Below are positions 61,091-64,000 of a stretch of 64,000 nucleotides of DNA, piece by piece; the stretch's first letter is position 1, and every line of letters begins with the position of its first letter. Source of the stretch: Podaxis mareebaensis (lineage: Eukaryota > Basidiomycota > Agaricomycetes > Agaricales > Agaricaceae); NCBI GenBank assembly GCA_018524725.1, contig JAEUWP010000141.1:62001-126000 (forward strand), written 5' to 3'. Under the pieces are notes generated by a model that was not told where the DNA came from, did not search any database, and saw nothing but the letters and a program-made list of their open reading frames with translations. A program made the position numbers and the translations under genes.

Positions 61091-63464
61091 TCAAAGGTTT
61101 CGATAAAGGTGATTGTGTGTTTGGCTGTTCTAGGGCGTCGTGTTCGTTCCTGATTCCGCCAGTCTCTTTGTGTGAATATGCACTGCCCTACGCAGTTAAT
61201 GACGCTACGGTGACGTCCTACTATTATTAATATTTCCTTAGAGCAACCTAGTACCCTACCATGTGCAAAAAAAAAATTTGATGAAAGAGCCGGACGGCAC
61301 AACGTCTGAAGGTCTGAGGGCTAACCCCAAACCCCATAAGACCCGAAATATCTTAGTTTACTGAAAAGCAGCCGCCTGGCTACTACGGTATGCGAGTGCG
61401 ATAGCATCCGTCTATCGCTGGGTTCTGATCCAACCGAAGTGAACATTGGGTCATCCCTCCAAGAGGGAGCCGAAGTATACAAGCGAGTGTACACTACTTA
61501 TATACCACATAGTTGAGTCATAATAAAATTTTTGTGGGTGGTGCCGGCTACATGCATAGCCGAACCGGCACCTCCACATTACTGTCAATAGAGCTAAATG
61601 TGCTCCCATAAGCGACATTTTCTGTTTGATTTTGGACACGACATACTATGCTTTGTTCCTAGATACAATTCCTCGCAGACGCTCAGACAGAATGATTAAT
61701 TTTTGGGTGACACCCTTGCAGGGAACTAAGGCTTGAGGCTTGTTCGGAGGCCATTGCATAAAAACCAAGCCCCCTGGGGATCGGACTCCGCAGCACAAAT
61801 TGCCAGCAACATAAAACATCCCTGTGTGGCTGCCCAGACAACGTGCTGCTCGACTGGCAGTGTCGAAGAATTGTCTATGGCCTTGGTATCCTATTCAGTG
61901 TTTCCCTGTTACTTCCATCCTACGACTTCCGGCAGCACAATTTCACCGGGGCCTCACTGGCAGCAAGGGGCTTCATCCTGTCAGCGGTTGTGTCAGTACT
62001 CAAATCAGGAAATGCTATGCCATGTGCAAAGAGCACCATATGGGCTGTTAGCCCCACGGCTTCTCGCTCGTCCTGACAACACCGACAATAATACGACTCG
62101 CGCGTAATGATGTCCCTTTGCGAAGATGGAGAGTGAAACCAGGAGCCCTGATGTTCTGCTCACCGCCCGAAACTATATGCAGGTATCTCCGGTGATGGGC
62201 TTATTCCTTAAGCAAGGTCTCGCCCATGACAGTCCTAAGGCTTTGAAGGCATTCTCCCAGAGCATCAATGTAGATGCTCGCTTTCTCTTGTTTATTTCCA
62301 TGACCCTAAGAACTTCACCTTCCGCAGCATCTGCGATTTCCCTGATGCCTGTATTACCCGTCTGCCGCTTTATGTGCCGGGAACGGCTCGTGTCGCCATT
62401 AGTGTTCTAGGCAGGTTCTAGGCAGTGACTCTAGCCCTTCGATCCAGCATTCCAAGGCCGGCAGAGGTATACACGCACCTTGGGAGGTCAGACGGTGCTT
62501 GCATCCTATTTGACCCGGAAGAAACGTCAGAGATGTCGTAAATCCGTTCCCAGATAAGGACTTGGACTACCTTTTGATTCCGTGTATTCTGTAAAACTTT
62601 AACACACCCAAATCCCAATGGGATTCACGACACAGCCACCTCTGATCACTAACTTGAGAAGCTTGCCCAATGCGCCTTGAAGTCAATATACCCAGTTGCA
62701 TCTGCGCCGACCTCCCTAGCTAATTCTCCAGGAATACTATAGTTTATGGACTCCTTGTTCCAAAGTCATTATTGTGAGGCTTGTATAGTACATCTCTCCT
62801 GTTCGATTCTCATTTCTTACAACTGTCTTCACGTCAGCCTGAGTTCGGTTCAAATTGGCCGTGATATGGATCACGCATCGTGCCTCCTTTCATAAACTCT
62901 ACACCAACTGTAGGGTCCGAGCAGGGAGAGATGCCTGTAGACTCAACTTCGGTCACGCAGGACTTGACCCTAGCGTGGGACCCTCGGACCACTCGGGATC
63001 GGCATACGACAAAAAACGTAATTTCATGCGAGTCATGAACGATATGATGGCGTCGAGGTACTAACATACCATTGAAAGGTAGGCGACATATTTGTTGATC
63101 TTTGCATGGACCGACTGTGTTCAACCCAATATTATGTTCTTGCGTTGTTACGGGTTTCCTCTTGAAGTGACAAGGCGATGTTTCCAACCAGTTCAAGGGA
63201 CGTTTCATCCAGACAAGGACTGCATCTGCTGCGCGGCTAAAGGGTTTCGCACGGCATAGTGATCTTGATCTATTTCCAGTGACCGCAAAACAATTTCGCA
63301 AGGGCTAATCGGACGTGTCCTCAGAGTACGGCAGCGCGGACGCTGGTTATGCGGTTAAACGTCCACAGAATATCTCCCCAGATAAAGCGCAGCAATGCCT
63401 AAGCCCTATAAAAACTTCCTAAAACAAGAGGCGACGACCAAACAACTCTTGTACCTCGTTGCGG
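61091..63464. other. gene-poor interval before the peroxygenase gene
   Basis: 2.4 kb with short frames only. A protein-like but unanchored stretch (DPKNFTFRSICDFPDACI) lies near 62297-62350, without a start or splice signals I could defend. The TATA box of the next gene lies at 63407. Confidence 0.45.
63407..63413 (+). promoter_or_regulatory. TATA box of the peroxygenase gene
   Basis: TATAAAA, 52 bp upstream of the ATG at 63465. Its position argues against the earlier ATG at 63395, which lies upstream of it. Confidence 0.55.
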
Positions 63465-64000
63465 ATGGCCTACTTCTTAGTCTTCATCACCCTTGTACTT
63501 ACTTTGGCCTCGGCGACCATAGCGTTTCCCTCTTATGCTTCGTTGGCGGGGCTGCCGAGAGAAGAACTGGACAAGATCATTCCGACCCTTCAGTTCCGCC
63601 AACCAGATAACCCCCCAGGTCCTTTGAAGTTCAACGGTACCAAGCTTGTTAACGACCGCAAACATCCTTGGAAGGCTCTTAGGAAAGGGGACATTCGAGG
63701 ACCGTGCCCCGGCTTGAACACGCTCGCTTCTCATGGGGTACGTCCGTTCCATGCCCTATAGTTTCCAGTTGAGAACCTCCAACCGACCATCGCAGTATCT
63801 TCCCCGGGACGGCATCGCCACACCAGCTCAGATTATCAACGCTGTTCAGGAAGGTAAGGCCTCATGACCTCAATTGCGGGGTAGTGTCTAATGGTATTGT
63901 CGTAGGATTTAACATGGAGAATGAGCTCGCGAGATTTGTGACCTATGCTGCTCACCTCGTCGATGGCAATGTCATTACCAATCTACTTAGTATTGGCGAG
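63465..64000 (+). CDS. unspecific peroxygenase / chloroperoxidase-like heme-thiolate peroxidase, 5' part
   Basis: Secreted heme-thiolate enzyme of the chloroperoxidase/UPO family; uses peroxide to oxygenate or halogenate organic substrates. The start at 63465 gives a signal peptide (MAYFLVFITLVLTLASATIA). After HPWKALRKGDIRG comes the family hallmark PCPGLNTLASHG, whose cysteine is the axial heme ligand. An intron then joins to YLPRDGIATPAQIINAVQEG, and a second intron to FNMENELARFVTYAAHLVDGN. The spacing from PCP to YLPRDG is normal for the family. The gene runs off the window, so the distal glutamate and magnesium-site motifs and the short/long UPO class cannot be judged. The TATA box is 52 bp upstream. 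Confidence 0.85.

Noticed and set aside
62126..62410. 94-codon frame and an overlapping protein-like stretch ending near 62419
   Set aside because: Two frames compete, no splice or promoter support and no recognised family; could be a decayed gene but cannot be supported.
63395..63464. Earlier ATG at 63395 as peroxygenase start
   Set aside because: It lies upstream of the TATA box at 63407 and is in another frame. The ATG at 63465 gives a proper signal peptide.

Overview
This window looks like nuclear DNA of a mushroom-forming basidiomycete (Agaricomycotina). The genes are intron-rich, mostly with introns of about 50-60 nt carrying GT..AG ends and CTGAC/CTAAC-like branch sites. They are separated by short intergenic spaces. 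The gene content also fits: a fused one-chain fungal fatty acid synthase, Zn2Cys6 regulators, a VTC polyphosphate polymerase, F-box proteins, a GH43 arabinanase and a heme-thiolate peroxygenase. All gene calls are manual reading of frames, splice sites and family motifs. No database search was run.

Layout. 0.5-2.8 kb: two tandem acyl-CoA-binding protein genes on the minus strand. 3.3-5.2 kb: a tandem PH-domain protein. 6.3-8.9 and 12.5-15.0 kb: two paralogous Zn2Cys6 transcription factors separated by 3.6 kb of gene-poor DNA. 15.0-19.2 kb: gene-free. 19.2-23.0 kb (minus): VTC4-type polyphosphate polymerase, head-to-head with a Gtr2/RagC GTPase (23.2-24.8 kb). 25.2-37.9 kb: one very large gene for a fused beta-alpha type I fatty acid synthase. 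38.2-40.7 kb: a lysine-rich, probably nuclear protein of unknown function. 41.1-42.3 kb: an F-box gene, perhaps decaying at its 3' end. 44.1-44.6 kb: a possible small uncharacterised gene. 44.9-46.5 kb (minus): secreted GH43 endo-arabinanase. 47.8-49.9 kb: F-box/LRR-like protein. 50.1-52.0 kb: STK16/Env7-type kinase. 52.2-53.5 kb (minus) and 53.6-56.7 kb (plus): a divergent pair, a lysine-rich putative nucleolar protein and a mitochondrial RNase II/DSS1-type exoribonuclease. 57.1-59.1 kb: CYP51 lanosterol 14-alpha-demethylase. 59-63.4 kb: gene-poor, with a 711-bp hAT-like non-autonomous element. 63.5-64 kb: the 5' part of an unspecific peroxygenase gene cut by the window end.

How they fit together. 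The window is mainly ordinary housekeeping DNA with some lineage-variable genes. Three genes concern lipids (acyl-CoA binding, fatty acid synthesis, sterol synthesis). VTC4 and Gtr2 both act at the vacuolar membrane in phosphate/amino-acid homeostasis and share a 236-bp intergenic promoter region. GH43 and the peroxygenase are secreted enzymes expected of a plant-litter or wood decomposer. No bacterial-type system, CRISPR array or clearly new multi-gene system is visible. The points most worth a second look are the fused synthase, the transposable element with its perfect 8-bp target duplication and TATCCG array, the HKSE motif in the GTPase, the 570-nt intron in VTC4, and the hidden small gene near 44.1 kb.
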